Shown in pieces: positions 43,120 to 51,526 of a stretch of 53,128 bases of DNA; position 1 is the first letter of the stretch, and each line of letters starts with the position of its first letter. This stretch comes from an uncultured Eubacterium sp. (GTDB taxonomy: Bacteria; Bacillota; Clostridia; Lachnospirales; Lachnospiraceae). The notes beneath the pieces were generated by a model. The model saw nothing but the letters and a program-made list of their open reading frames with translations. It was not told the DNA's origin and made no database searches. A program made the position numbers and the translations under genes. Where the stretch lies: positions 1-53,128 of the forward strand of contig CAJUHV010000023.1 of NCBI GenBank assembly GCA_910586445.1, in the 5' to 3' direction.

Positions 43120-43677
43120 ATGGCAATGTATAGAAAATTAGGCAGATCTTCTGCTCAGAGAAAAGCGTTACTGCGTACACAGGTAACGCAGCTGCTGTAC
43201 CATGGCAAGATTGTGACGACTGAAGCAAGGGCAAAGGAAGTCCGCAAGATTGCAGAGAAAGTGATTGCAATGGCTGTCCGTGAAAAGGACAACTATGAAG
43301 AAGTAACAGTAAAAGCAAAGGTGCCTCGTAAAAATGCTGACGGCAAGCGTGTAAAAGAGGTAATCGATGGCAAGCGCAGAACTGTATATGATGAAGTGGA
43401 TAAAACGATCAAGAAAGATCAGCCGTCCAGACTTCATGCAAGAAGAGAAATGCTTAAAATTCTTTATCCAGTAACGAGTTCTGAAACAACCAGAAAGGAT
43501 GGCAAGGTCGTAACTTCGAATAAACGGAAAGATAAGAAGAAGGTAGACTTGGTTGCCAGACTGTTTGATGACGTTGCACCAAAATACGTCGGCCGTAACG
43601 GCGGTTATACAAGAATTATCAAGATTGGCCCGCGTAGAGGTGATGGTGCAATGGAGGTAATTATTGAATTAGTATAG
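43120..43677 (+). CDS. rplQ: Ribosomal protein L17 (bL17), extended form
   Basis: About 185 residues against some 115-130 in most bacteria. The core is present: YRKLGRSSAQRKALLRTQVT, ARAKEVRKIAEKVI, and the C-terminal LFDDVAPKYVGRNGGYTRII with GPRRGDGAMEVIIELV. The extra 60 or so residues, lysine-rich, lie between (VKEVIDGKRRTVYDEVDKTI, SSETTRKDGKVVTSNKRKDK). The ATG at 43120 follows TTTGGAGGAAA. A terminator follows. Confidence 0.95.
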   Translation: MAMYRKLGRSSAQRKALLRTQVTQLLYHGKIVTTEARAKEVRKIAEKVIAMAVREKDNYEEVTVKAKVPRKNADGKRVKEVIDGKRRTVYDEVDKTIKKDQPSRLHARREMLKILYPVTSSETTRKDGKVVTSNKRKDKKKVDLVARLFDDVAPKYVGRNGGYTRIIKIGPRRGDGAMEVIIELV

Positions 43678-43708
43678 TTATGTGATAAGAACGGCATCGG
43701 TAAAGATT

Positions 43709-43754
43709 AGTCCCGCAGGCAGCTGCCCGGCAGCTGTCAGCGGGACTGTTTTTT
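43709..43754 (+). terminator. Rho-independent terminator after rplQ
   Basis: The arms AGTCCCGC (43709-43716) and GCGGGACT (43740-43747) enclose a second small stem (CAGCTG pair), followed by GTTTTTT. It separates the convergent histidine kinase gene. Confidence 0.88.
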
Positions 43755-43757
43755 GCG

Positions 43758-45179
43758 TTATTCCTGCGTCTTAGACAGTGACAGTGTAAAGATAAATTCT
43801 GTACCTACGCCATCTGTGCTGATTACATTAATATTTTCATCGTGAGCCTGAATGATTTCCCTTACAATAGAAAGGCCCAGTCCCGTTCCGCGCTTATCCT
43901 TGCCGCGGGAAACATCTGTTTTGTAAAAGCGTTCCCATATTTTTTTTAAGCTGTCTTTTGGTATTCCGATTCCGGTATCTTTGACGGATACAAATACTTT
44001 TTCGTTTTTTTCCGTGGTTTCCACGGTGATCGAAGAATCTGGGTGGCTGAATTTTATTGCATTGTCAATCAGGTTATAAATGACCTGCTGGATTTTTGCC
44101 ATATCGGCAGTTACGTATAGGTTCTGCCCGGATAAGATCAGCTCGATAGACATATGTTTTTCACTGCACCTTCCCTCAAAGGACAGCGCGATCATGCGTA
44201 TGATATAGTTGATATCAAAGTTGTTCATGTATAAGATTGTCTTTCCGTGTGAGCCGAACTTATTCAGTTCCAGAATACTGCTGGTCAGCTTGTTGAGCCG
44301 TTCGGTTTCAAATAAAATAATATTTAGGTATTTATCCTGCATTTCATAAGGAATCGTACCGTCCAGGATCGCTTCTACATATCCTTTGATCGAGGTCAGC
44401 GGCGAGCGGAAATCATGTGATACATTGGAGACAAACTTCCGCTGGTCATCCTCCAGCGTGTTCAGCTCATTTGCCATATAGTCGAAAGCAGCGGCAAGAT
44501 GCCCGATTTCATCCCGGGAGTGGATATCTATTTTTTGTGAAAAATCACCGTTGATGTAAGCGTCTGCGACCGATGTAATCTTTCGGATGGGCCGGTAGAT
44601 AAACAGTGCGAACATCAGCAGTATAATAAAGGCCAGCAGAAAGATCATCAGCAGGGTAATATAGGCCACGTTCAACAGATGGTATGTATGGGAATAAATA
44701 TCGATCATCGGCTTATGTATGAGCACATAGCCCCGCACTTTATAATTGGAAGTGATCGGGGCATAGACCGTCATATAATCATCCGAAAAACGATTATAAA
44801 ACTGGTTTATAGTATAGTAGCTGCTGCCAAAATCGCTGATATTAAAGCCGTCTATCACCGTTTCCTTTTGAAAAGCTTCAGAATCCACGGAATCTATAAT
44901 AATTCGTCCAGAAGTATCAATCACTTCAATCTGCGTATTCATATAACTGCTGACTGTCGCTAAAAGGCTGTGGAGTTCTTCGAGCTCCATGCCGCCGTTA
45001 TAGTAGTTTGCGGCATAATGGGAGGCGATCTTTGTGCATTCGGTATACAGTGTATGCGCCTGCGTAGTTTCCACTTGGCTGCGCAGCCCATAATTTGTCA
45101 GTGTAGAGACGAGTATAAATCCAAGGATTCCAAAAATCAGATATCCTAATAAAAATTTGAGATACAATGTTCTTTTCAT
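43758..45179 (-). CDS. Sensor histidine kinase
   Basis: The protein has 473 residues. A membrane segment at about 8-28, an extracytoplasmic sensor domain to about 165 and a second membrane segment (TLLMIFLLAFIILLMFALF) precede a HAMP domain. The phosphoacceptor is in FVSNVSHDFRSPLTSIKGYV. The ATPase domain shows NLIDNAIKFSHPDSSI (N box), VSVKDTGIGIPKDSL (G1) and RGKDKRGTGLGLSIVREII (G2). It phosphorylates the response regulator encoded just upstream. The sensed signal is unknown. Confidence 0.93.
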   Translation of the reverse strand: MKRTLYLKFLLGYLIFGILGFILVSTLTNYGLRSQVETTQAHTLYTECTKIASHYAANYYNGGMELEELHSLLATVSSYMNTQIEVIDTSGRIIIDSVDSEAFQKETVIDGFNISDFGSSYYTINQFYNRFSDDYMTVYAPITSNYKVRGYVLIHKPMIDIYSHTYHLLNVAYITLLMIFLLAFIILLMFALFIYRPIRKITSVADAYINGDFSQKIDIHSRDEIGHLAAAFDYMANELNTLEDDQRKFVSNVSHDFRSPLTSIKGYVEAILDGTIPYEMQDKYLNIILFETERLNKLTSSILELNKFGSHGKTILYMNNFDINYIIRMIALSFEGRCSEKHMSIELILSGQNLYVTADMAKIQQVIYNLIDNAIKFSHPDSSITVETTEKNEKVFVSVKDTGIGIPKDSLKKIWERFYKTDVSRGKDKRGTGLGLSIVREIIQAHDENINVISTDGVGTEFIFTLSLSKTQE

Positions 45180-45264
45180 AAACTGGTGATGATCCGATTC
45201 CTTTCTATAAGATCAATGTGCGGTGCGTCTGCTGGTATTTTATACAGTTCTTTTTGGGCAGCGT

Positions 45265-45963
45265 TTATTTTATTATAAATTTGTAGCCGATCCCCCATAC
45301 GGTAGCAATGCCCCACTGCTCTGTATCCTTGATTTTTTCGCGCAGGCGTTTTACATGCACATCCACGGTGCGCGTGTCCCCGATATATTCGTATCCCCAT
45401 ATATTATCCAGCAGCTGCTCGCGCGTAAATACCTGATTTGGCGAAGAGGCCAGAAAATATAACAGCTCCAGCTCTTTTGGCGGCATGTCCAGAACCCTGC
45501 CATTGTATTCAACACTATAGTTTGACAGGTTTACGATCAGGCCGGGATATTCTACGAGCTTGATAGACGGCTGTTCAGGTACAGGCTTGGCAGGCTGGTA
45601 GCGCCGCAGTACTGCCTTTACGCGTGCTACCATTTCCTTGGAGTCAAAAGGCTTCATAATGTAGTCATCTGCGCCCAGCTCCAGACCGAGCACTTTGTCA
45701 AAAATCTCGCCCTTTGCAGAAAGCATAATAATCGGGACATTGCTTTTGGCACGTATTTCACGGCAGACCTGATAGCCGTCTATGCCGGGCAGCATCAAGT
45801 CGAGCAGAATCAGGTTTGGGGCAAACTGCTGGCAGGCATGAAGGGCTTCTTCGCCGTCATGAACCATTTTTGTTTCGAAACATTCTTTGGTAAGGTAGAG
45901 TGAAATCAATTCTGCGATATTGACATCATCATCTACAATTAATATTTTTTGTTTATTTGCCAT
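45265..45963 (-). CDS. OmpR/PhoB-family response regulator
   Basis: The protein has 232 residues. The receiver domain has the acidic pair (ILIVDDDVNIAE), the phosphorylated Asp (NLILLDLMLPGIDGY), the Thr/Ser switch (PIIMLSAKGE) and Lys (DDYIMKPFD). The winged-helix DNA-binding domain ends TRTVDVHVKRLREKI and ATVWGIGYKFIIK. It starts 35 bases after the mutS2 stop and precedes the kinase in the same direction, so mutS2, regulator and kinase may be co-transcribed. Confidence 0.95.
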   Translation of the reverse strand: MANKQKILIVDDDVNIAELISLYLTKECFETKMVHDGEEALHACQQFAPNLILLDLMLPGIDGYQVCREIRAKSNVPIIMLSAKGEIFDKVLGLELGADDYIMKPFDSKEMVARVKAVLRRYQPAKPVPEQPSIKLVEYPGLIVNLSNYSVEYNGRVLDMPPKELELLYFLASSPNQVFTREQLLDNIWGYEYIGDTRTVDVHVKRLREKIKDTEQWGIATVWGIGYKFIIK

Positions 45964-45997
45964 ATGGCCTCCTTGTGAAAAATGAACATTCTCTGCA

Positions 45998-48382
45998 CTA
46001 TTTAAATGTGACGATTGTTACGCCGGAATCGCCTTCTCCAAATTCGCCCAGATGAAAGGAATCTACATATTTGACGCGCCGCAGGTGCGAATGTACGGCG
46101 CTTCGCAGTGCACCTGTTCCTTTGCCATGCACGACCCGTATGGTGGACAGATGGGAAAGGTATGCGTCGTCGAGGTATTTGTCAAGGTCCATCAGTGCTT
46201 CATCCACGGTCTTTCCAATCAGCATAATCTCGGCAGATATCGTCGAGGATTTTGACATTTTCATCCTTCCGGTACTTGTCTTAGGAGATTTTTTGGCAGT
46301 TTTTGCTGCCGTATGATCTTCAATCAGCTCCAGATCTTTGATATTGACCTGTGTACGCAGAATGCCCATCTGCACGAACAGGTCGCCTTTTGCATTCGGC
46401 AGTGTGGATACGCTGCCCCGCTGATTCAGCGACAGTACACGTACAGAGTCGCCCAGACGGAGATTTTTCGGCACTTTGTGGCTGGCAATCGTCTGTTTTT
46501 GGTTTTTGGAAATGCGTGCCTGTGTATCGTTCATCCTGCTGCGCAGAGCAGAGCGTTCTTTTTCCAGATCGCTTGCAGTCGGGGTAGTTGTACCGTATTT
46601 GTGGAAATTTCGTATGCTGGCATCGGCAGCGTCTTTTGCTTCTTTTAGGATGGCGAGTGCCTGCTCGTTGGCTTCCTGCAGGATCTTATCGCGGCGGCTG
46701 TCTAGTTTTTCCTGTTTGCTGGCCGCCTGCGCGTGCAGTTTTTCAAGCTCACGCTTATACTGTTCGATTTCAAGGCGCTCTTTTTCGATTGTGCTGCGGC
46801 TGGATTCCAGATCGGCGATCAGGTCTTCAAAATTCTGTTCATTAGTAGTGATCCTTGATCTGGCGTCGGTGATGATGTCTTTTGGCAGGCCGAGCTTGCC
46901 GGATATTGCAAATGCATTGCTCTTGCCCGGAATGCCGATTAACAGTCGGTACGTCGGGCTTAACGAATCGACGTCAAATTCGCAGCAGGCATTCTGCACG
47001 CCTTCGGTAGAGAGCGCGAATACCTTCAGCTCACTGTAGTGCGTAGTTGCCATTGTGCGTACGCCGCGTGCATGCAGTCTGGACAAAATCGATATTGCGA
47101 GCGCAGCGCCCTCAGTAGGATCGGTTCCCGAGCATAGTTCGTCAAACAGTACGAGAGAGGATGCCGTCACTTTGTTTAAGATCGCAACAATATTGGTCAT
47201 ATGTGAAGAAAACGTGCTTAAATTTTGTTCAATGCTCTGCTCGTCGCCGATATCTGCGTATACATTTTCAAAGATCGCAAGCTCAGAGCGGTCGCCTGCC
47301 GGAATATGAAGCCCCGCCTGTCCCATCAGAGTGAGCAGCCCGACTGTTTTTAAGGAAACGGTCTTGCCGCCGGTGTTTGGGCCGGTAATAATAAGCAGCT
47401 GAAAATCATCTCCCAGCATGACATCAATCGGCACAACTGTTTTTTTGTTCAGCAGCGGATGACGTCCGCGGCGGATATGGATATAGCCGCGTGTATTAAA
47501 CTCTGGAGCTATACCGTTATGTTCCTGTGCCAGGGAGGCTTTTGCAAAAATAAAATCCAGCGTAGTCAGGAGCTTATAATTATTTAAAAGTGTTTCTGCG
47601 CATTCTGCCACCTGATTGCTCAGGTCAGCAATGATTTTATCGATTTCTTCCTGTTCCTTTAAAAACAGCTCTTTTAATTCATTATTCAGGCTGACGACAC
47701 TGGCCGGTTCGATAAACAGCGTAGAGCCGGAAGAAGACTGGTCATGGATCATGCCGGACATCTGGTTTTTGTATTCGGCCTTTACCGGAAGGCAGTAGCG
47801 ACCGTTGCGCATGGTAATGACTGCATCCTGTAAGTAGGTGCGTGTCGTGGAGTTGTTTAGAATTTTATTCATCTGCGTATGAATGCGCCCGTTCATACCC
47901 TGAATGCCTCGCCGGATTGATTTTAACTGTACGCTGGCATCGTCTGCGATCTCATCCTCGGAGAGAATACAGCGCCGGATTTCCTGTGCGAGCGGAGTAA
48001 GCGGTTCAATGGCCAGAAACATTGCCTCCAGTATGTCAGGGGGCAGATCGTCGCGGTCCTTGCTGCCATAATTTTTTACCCGCTTTGCGGTCTCCAGCAT
48101 GGAGGCAATATGAAGCAGTTCTTCTATGCTGAGGACACCGCCGACCTCTAAACGTTTCAGCGACATTCCGATCGCGTGTATGCCGCTGAAAGAAAGGCTG
48201 CCTTTTTTGTAAATGCGAGAAAGTGCAGCGGAGGTTTCAGCCTGTGCCTGTTCTATTTTAGCCTGGTCAGTCATAGGTTTTAAATGCCGGCAGTGTTCTT
48301 TGGCCCAGTCCGAAGAGGCATATGCCGACAGCTGTTCTGTAATTTTATAATATTCCAAAGTATGGAGAACTTTTTTGTTCAT
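45998..48382 (-). CDS. mutS2: MutS2 ATPase/endonuclease with Smr domain
   Basis: 794 residues, the normal length. The ATPase has Walker A (IITGPNTGGKTVSLKTVGLL) and Walker B (LVLFDELCSGTDPTEGAALA). A coiled-coil stretch (residues about 520-620) precedes the C-terminal Smr nuclease domain (TIRVVHGKGTGALRSAVHSH). In Gram-positive bacteria MutS2 restrains recombination and also acts on collided ribosomes (RqcU). It is not a mismatch-repair MutS, so it would not by itself control poly-G slippage. Confidence 0.96.
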   Translation of the reverse strand: MNKKVLHTLEYYKITEQLSAYASSDWAKEHCRHLKPMTDQAKIEQAQAETSAALSRIYKKGSLSFSGIHAIGMSLKRLEVGGVLSIEELLHIASMLETAKRVKNYGSKDRDDLPPDILEAMFLAIEPLTPLAQEIRRCILSEDEIADDASVQLKSIRRGIQGMNGRIHTQMNKILNNSTTRTYLQDAVITMRNGRYCLPVKAEYKNQMSGMIHDQSSSGSTLFIEPASVVSLNNELKELFLKEQEEIDKIIADLSNQVAECAETLLNNYKLLTTLDFIFAKASLAQEHNGIAPEFNTRGYIHIRRGRHPLLNKKTVVPIDVMLGDDFQLLIITGPNTGGKTVSLKTVGLLTLMGQAGLHIPAGDRSELAIFENVYADIGDEQSIEQNLSTFSSHMTNIVAILNKVTASSLVLFDELCSGTDPTEGAALAISILSRLHARGVRTMATTHYSELKVFALSTEGVQNACCEFDVDSLSPTYRLLIGIPGKSNAFAISGKLGLPKDIITDARSRITTNEQNFEDLIADLESSRSTIEKERLEIEQYKRELEKLHAQAASKQEKLDSRRDKILQEANEQALAILKEAKDAADASIRNFHKYGTTTPTASDLEKERSALRSRMNDTQARISKNQKQTIASHKVPKNLRLGDSVRVLSLNQRGSVSTLPNAKGDLFVQMGILRTQVNIKDLELIEDHTAAKTAKKSPKTSTGRMKMSKSSTISAEIMLIGKTVDEALMDLDKYLDDAYLSHLSTIRVVHGKGTGALRSAVHSHLRRVKYVDSFHLGEFGEGDSGVTIVTFK

Positions 48383-48480
48383 TTTGTTAAATCCTTTCTC
48401 TGCTTTCGTCGATCCTTTTATATTTTACCCTATAATTCAGCCTGAGAAAAGTAAATATCGAAAGAAAAATCACTATTTTC

Positions 48481-48509
48481 TTGAAATAAATGTCAAACCC
48501 TCGTATAAT
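48481..48509 (+). promoter_or_regulatory. Sigma-A-like promoter for the HtrA-like gene
   Basis: TTGAAA (48481-48486) and TATAAT (48504-48509) are exactly 17 bases apart, 56 bases before the ATG at 48565. Confidence 0.82.
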
Positions 48510-48564
48510 CTTTACATAAGGTATTTTCGAAAAGAACGACGGTTATAGCGGAAGAGGTGTTTTC

Positions 48565-49929
48565 ATGCCACCAAAAAATGAGGGAAAGCATTTTATCAAG
48601 GAAAAAATAAAGGACAAGCCACTGAATAAGAAAAAAGTCTTACATAAGGGCATTGCGACGATAGGCTATGCAATTCTTTTTGGTTTCGTTTCATGCCTTG
48701 TTTTTTGTGTGCTGCGGCCGATTATGGAGCCGTGGTTTGCACCGGAGCAGGACCAATGGATCGGCATACCGAAAGATACGCGTGCCGACGACGAATCGCA
48801 GGCAGATGACACTGCGGCAGATACTGAGCCGCAGCAGGATCAAGCGAAAGAAGATGCAGATAAGAAAAAAAAAGAAAAACAGACAGTTTATGTCACTGAG
48901 AAAAAAGCTATGACGCTGGATGATTACCAGGTCCTTCAGAATCAGCTTTACCGCATTGGAAATCAGGTTAATAAGTCAATTGTGACAGTAACCGGCGTGA
49001 AAGAGGTGAACAATATCTTTGATTCTCCATATGAAGCAGCGGGACAGGCTTCCGGGCTGATTATTGGGAGCAGCAGTAAAGAGCTGCTGATTTTGACAGA
49101 GTATTCCGTCATAGCAGATGTGAAATCGATCCGCGTGACGTTTCTCAAAGACGATACGTTAGAGTCAGAGCTGAAAAAATATGACGGCAATACAGGCCTT
49201 ACACTGGATGCAAAGCTGAAAAAATACGACGGCAATACAGGCATTGCCGTACTGGGTGTTCCGCTCGAAAATATTTCAGAAGAAGTAATGAACCACATTG
49301 AGATTGCCGTATTGGGAAATTCACTGAATCTGAGGCAGGGAAAAATGGTAGTTGCGCTGGGCAGCCCGCTCGGCACCAATTATTCGATTCTGACCGGCAA
49401 TATTACATCCGTATCCAACACGATTTCGACCGCGGATTTTGATTATACGGTATTTACTACGAACATAGTATCAAATACAAAAGGAAACGGCGTTTTAATC
49501 AATACGGACGGTGAAGTAATCGGATTGTTTTTAAAATCGTCCAACATCCAAAAGGAAGAGAATACGCTGACAGCCGTATCGATTTCAGAACTCAAGGATA
49601 TTATAGAGCTGCTTTCAAATGGAGTAAACATACCATATATCGGCATCAAAGGAAAGACGGTGACAGATGACATTTCTCAGGAATATGAGATTCCAAAAGG
49701 AGTATATATAAAAGAGACGGTAGTAAATTCTCCGGCCATGACGGCAGGGATTCAAACCGGCGATGTTATCGAGGCAATCGATGGAAAGAAGATCTATACG
49801 ATGGAAGATTACCAGAAAACGCTGCTGTCACTGCAGCGGGGTGATGAGGTAAAGATCACGGTAAACAGGCAGGGAACAAAAGAATATAAAAAGTATAACT
49901 GCGTGGTGGAAGTCGGGGTATTGAAATAG
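48565..49929 (+). CDS. Membrane-anchored HtrA-like PDZ protein with no catalytic triad
   Basis: The protein has 454 residues. A basic N-terminus, a single membrane segment (AILFGFVSCLVFCVLRPIM), an acidic/lysine linker (residues about 70-110) and a trypsin-like fold (residues about 130-345) lead to a PDZ domain (VNSPAMTAGIQTGDVIEAID). The HtrA landmarks are recognisable but the catalytic residues are gone: ILTEYSVI stands where ILTNNHV is expected, NTGIAVL for TDLAVL, and NTKGNGVLINTDGEVIGL for the GNSGG region. It probably binds or senses envelope proteins rather than cutting them. A 15-residue duplication (LKKYDGNTG twice) lies in the protease-like fold. Confidence 0.85.
   Translation: MPPKNEGKHFIKEKIKDKPLNKKKVLHKGIATIGYAILFGFVSCLVFCVLRPIMEPWFAPEQDQWIGIPKDTRADDESQADDTAADTEPQQDQAKEDADKKKKEKQTVYVTEKKAMTLDDYQVLQNQLYRIGNQVNKSIVTVTGVKEVNNIFDSPYEAAGQASGLIIGSSSKELLILTEYSVIADVKSIRVTFLKDDTLESELKKYDGNTGLTLDAKLKKYDGNTGIAVLGVPLENISEEVMNHIEIAVLGNSLNLRQGKMVVALGSPLGTNYSILTGNITSVSNTISTADFDYTVFTTNIVSNTKGNGVLINTDGEVIGLFLKSSNIQKEENTLTAVSISELKDIIELLSNGVNIPYIGIKGKTVTDDISQEYEIPKGVYIKETVVNSPAMTAGIQTGDVIEAIDGKKIYTMEDYQKTLLSLQRGDEVKITVNRQGTKEYKKYNCVVEVGVLK
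49175..49240 (+). repeat. In-frame 45-bp duplication in the HtrA-like gene
   Basis: CTGAAAAAATAYGACGGCAA followed by TACAGGC occurs twice, 45 bases apart, giving two copies of LKKYDGNTG. Confidence 0.8.
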
Positions 49930-50048
49930 CTGTTATGAATTTTGTCTGCGATAGTGGTTTTGAATGGCAGATTGAAAGCGCATTGAAATATCAATAAAAA
50001 TGGAAATTTTTAATGTAAGAAAAATAAGTATGGAGGCAGAATAATAAT

Positions 50049-50993
50049 ATGCGTTATATAGAAACTTTGCGTGAAGGGGAGCGCATTAATGAAGTATATT
50101 TATGTAAAAATAAGCAGGCGTCATTGACAAAGGCAGGAAAGCCGTTTGTATCATTAATCCTGCAGGATAAGACGGGAACATTAGATGCGAAAATCTGGGA
50201 CCCTAGTTCGCTCGGGATCGATGATTTTGACAAGCTGGATTATCTGAATGTCGTAGGGGATGTGATCAGTTTTCAAGGCGCACTGCAGCTGAATGTAAAG
50301 CGCGTGCGCAAAATGCAGCAGGGAGAATACGATCCCAAGGAATATCTGCCTGTCAGTAAATATGACCCAGACCAGATGTACGCACAGTTGATGGCGATTA
50401 TTCAAAAAATAAGCAATCCATACTTAAAGCAGCTTTCAAGCAGTTTTTTTGGCAGCCCGGAATTTGCAGACAGCTTTAAATTCCACTCTGCCGCAAAAAC
50501 AATGCACCACGGTTTTGTTGGCGGCCTGCTGCAGCATACGCTGAGCGTTGCGCTTTTATGTGAGAAATTTGCGGCACATTATAAAATTTTGAATCATGAC
50601 CTGTTAGTAACCGCAGCAATTTTTCACGATATCGGAAAGCTGAAAGAAATATCACGTTTCCCGGAAAACGATTATACGGACGACGGGCAGCTGCTCGGAC
50701 ATATTATTATCGGCTCACAGATGCTGGCAGAGCGGATTGCGGCAATCCCGGACTTTCCGCCAAAGCTGTCCAGCGAGCTGATCCACTGTATCCTGGCGCA
50801 TCATGGAGAGCTGGAATACGGTTCGCCGAAAAAACCGGCGCTGGCTGAGGCCGTGGCGCTCAGCTTTGCGGATAATCTGGATGCAAAGCTGGAGGCGATG
50901 GAGGAGGCATTTGCCAATGTGCCGGATGGAAATACGGACTGGCTTGGATTCCATCGTTCCTTTGAATCGAATATCCGAAAAACGAGCGTGTAG
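50049..50993 (+). CDS. yhaM: 3'-5' exoribonuclease YhaM family
   Basis: 314 residues, the normal length. The N-terminal OB-fold (FVSLILQDKTGTLDAKIWDP) is followed by an HD domain with HHGFVGGLLQHTLSVALLC, FHDIGKLKEI, GHIIIGSQML and CILAHHGELEYGSPKKP. YhaM trims RNA and single-stranded DNA from the 3' end. GGAGG lies about 14 bases before the ATG. Confidence 0.93.
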   Translation: MRYIETLREGERINEVYLCKNKQASLTKAGKPFVSLILQDKTGTLDAKIWDPSSLGIDDFDKLDYLNVVGDVISFQGALQLNVKRVRKMQQGEYDPKEYLPVSKYDPDQMYAQLMAIIQKISNPYLKQLSSSFFGSPEFADSFKFHSAAKTMHHGFVGGLLQHTLSVALLCEKFAAHYKILNHDLLVTAAIFHDIGKLKEISRFPENDYTDDGQLLGHIIIGSQMLAERIAAIPDFPPKLSSELIHCILAHHGELEYGSPKKPALAEAVALSFADNLDAKLEAMEEAFANVPDGNTDWLGFHRSFESNIRKTSV

Positions 50994-51009
50994 GGGTGTG
51001 AGGCGGTCT

Positions 51010-51349
51010 AAAGCGGTATTGAAGAAATTAGGATGAATCCGAAAGCGGTATTGAAGAGTTTGTACAAATCCGAAAGCGGTATTGTAGAATTCGGACAAAT
51101 CATAAGCGGTATTGAAGAAGATTAGTCAGATCCGAAAGCAGTATTGTAGAATTCGGACAAATCATAAGCGGTATTGAAGAAGATTAGTCAGATCATAAAG
51201 CAGCATTGTAGAATTTGGACAAATCATAAGCGGTATTGAAGAAGTTTAGTCAGATTATAAAGCAGTATTGTAGAATTTGGATAAATCATAAGCGGTATTG
51301 AAGAAGTTTAGTCAGATCATAAAGCAGTATTGAAGAAATTCAGATCAAG
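51010..51349. repeat. Minisatellite, eleven 31-bp units alternating in two types
   Basis: Units begin AAGCGGTATTG or AAAGCAGTATTG, mostly exactly 31 bases. From the third onward, type A (GAAGAAGWTTAGTCAGATC) and type B (GTAGAATTYGGACAAATCAT) alternate, so the effective period is 62 bases. There are no spacers. The rest of the gap to the next gene (51350-51526) is AT-rich without an evident signal. Confidence 0.85.
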
Positions 51350-51526
51350 AGTATGAATTTTGAAACAGATGTTAAAACAGTGACGTGGTGATTTTAATAT
51401 AAAGCGTGGTTGAAAAATTTTTGCAGGCTGATGAAATTATAATGGCAGCGGTGTAATAGAAAGATTTTTCAGCCGCGCTTTTGCGTGCGATGATTTTTGA
51501 ATAAAATTATAAAAGGAATAGTGGAG

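Noticed and set aside
46476..47039. Plus-strand open frame of 187 codons opposite mutS2
   Set aside because: The Ser/Arg/Leu-rich translation is the mirror of the mutS2 coiled-coil region, with no ribosome binding site.
45998..48382. MutS2 as a mismatch-repair controller of the poly-G tracts
   Set aside because: MutS2 with an Smr domain is not a mismatch-repair MutS, so its presence says nothing about slippage rate.
51010..51349. Possible CRISPR array
   Set aside because: Units are contiguous 31-base repeats without unique spacers and no cas gene is present. The same holds for 2185-2355 and 8542-8738.
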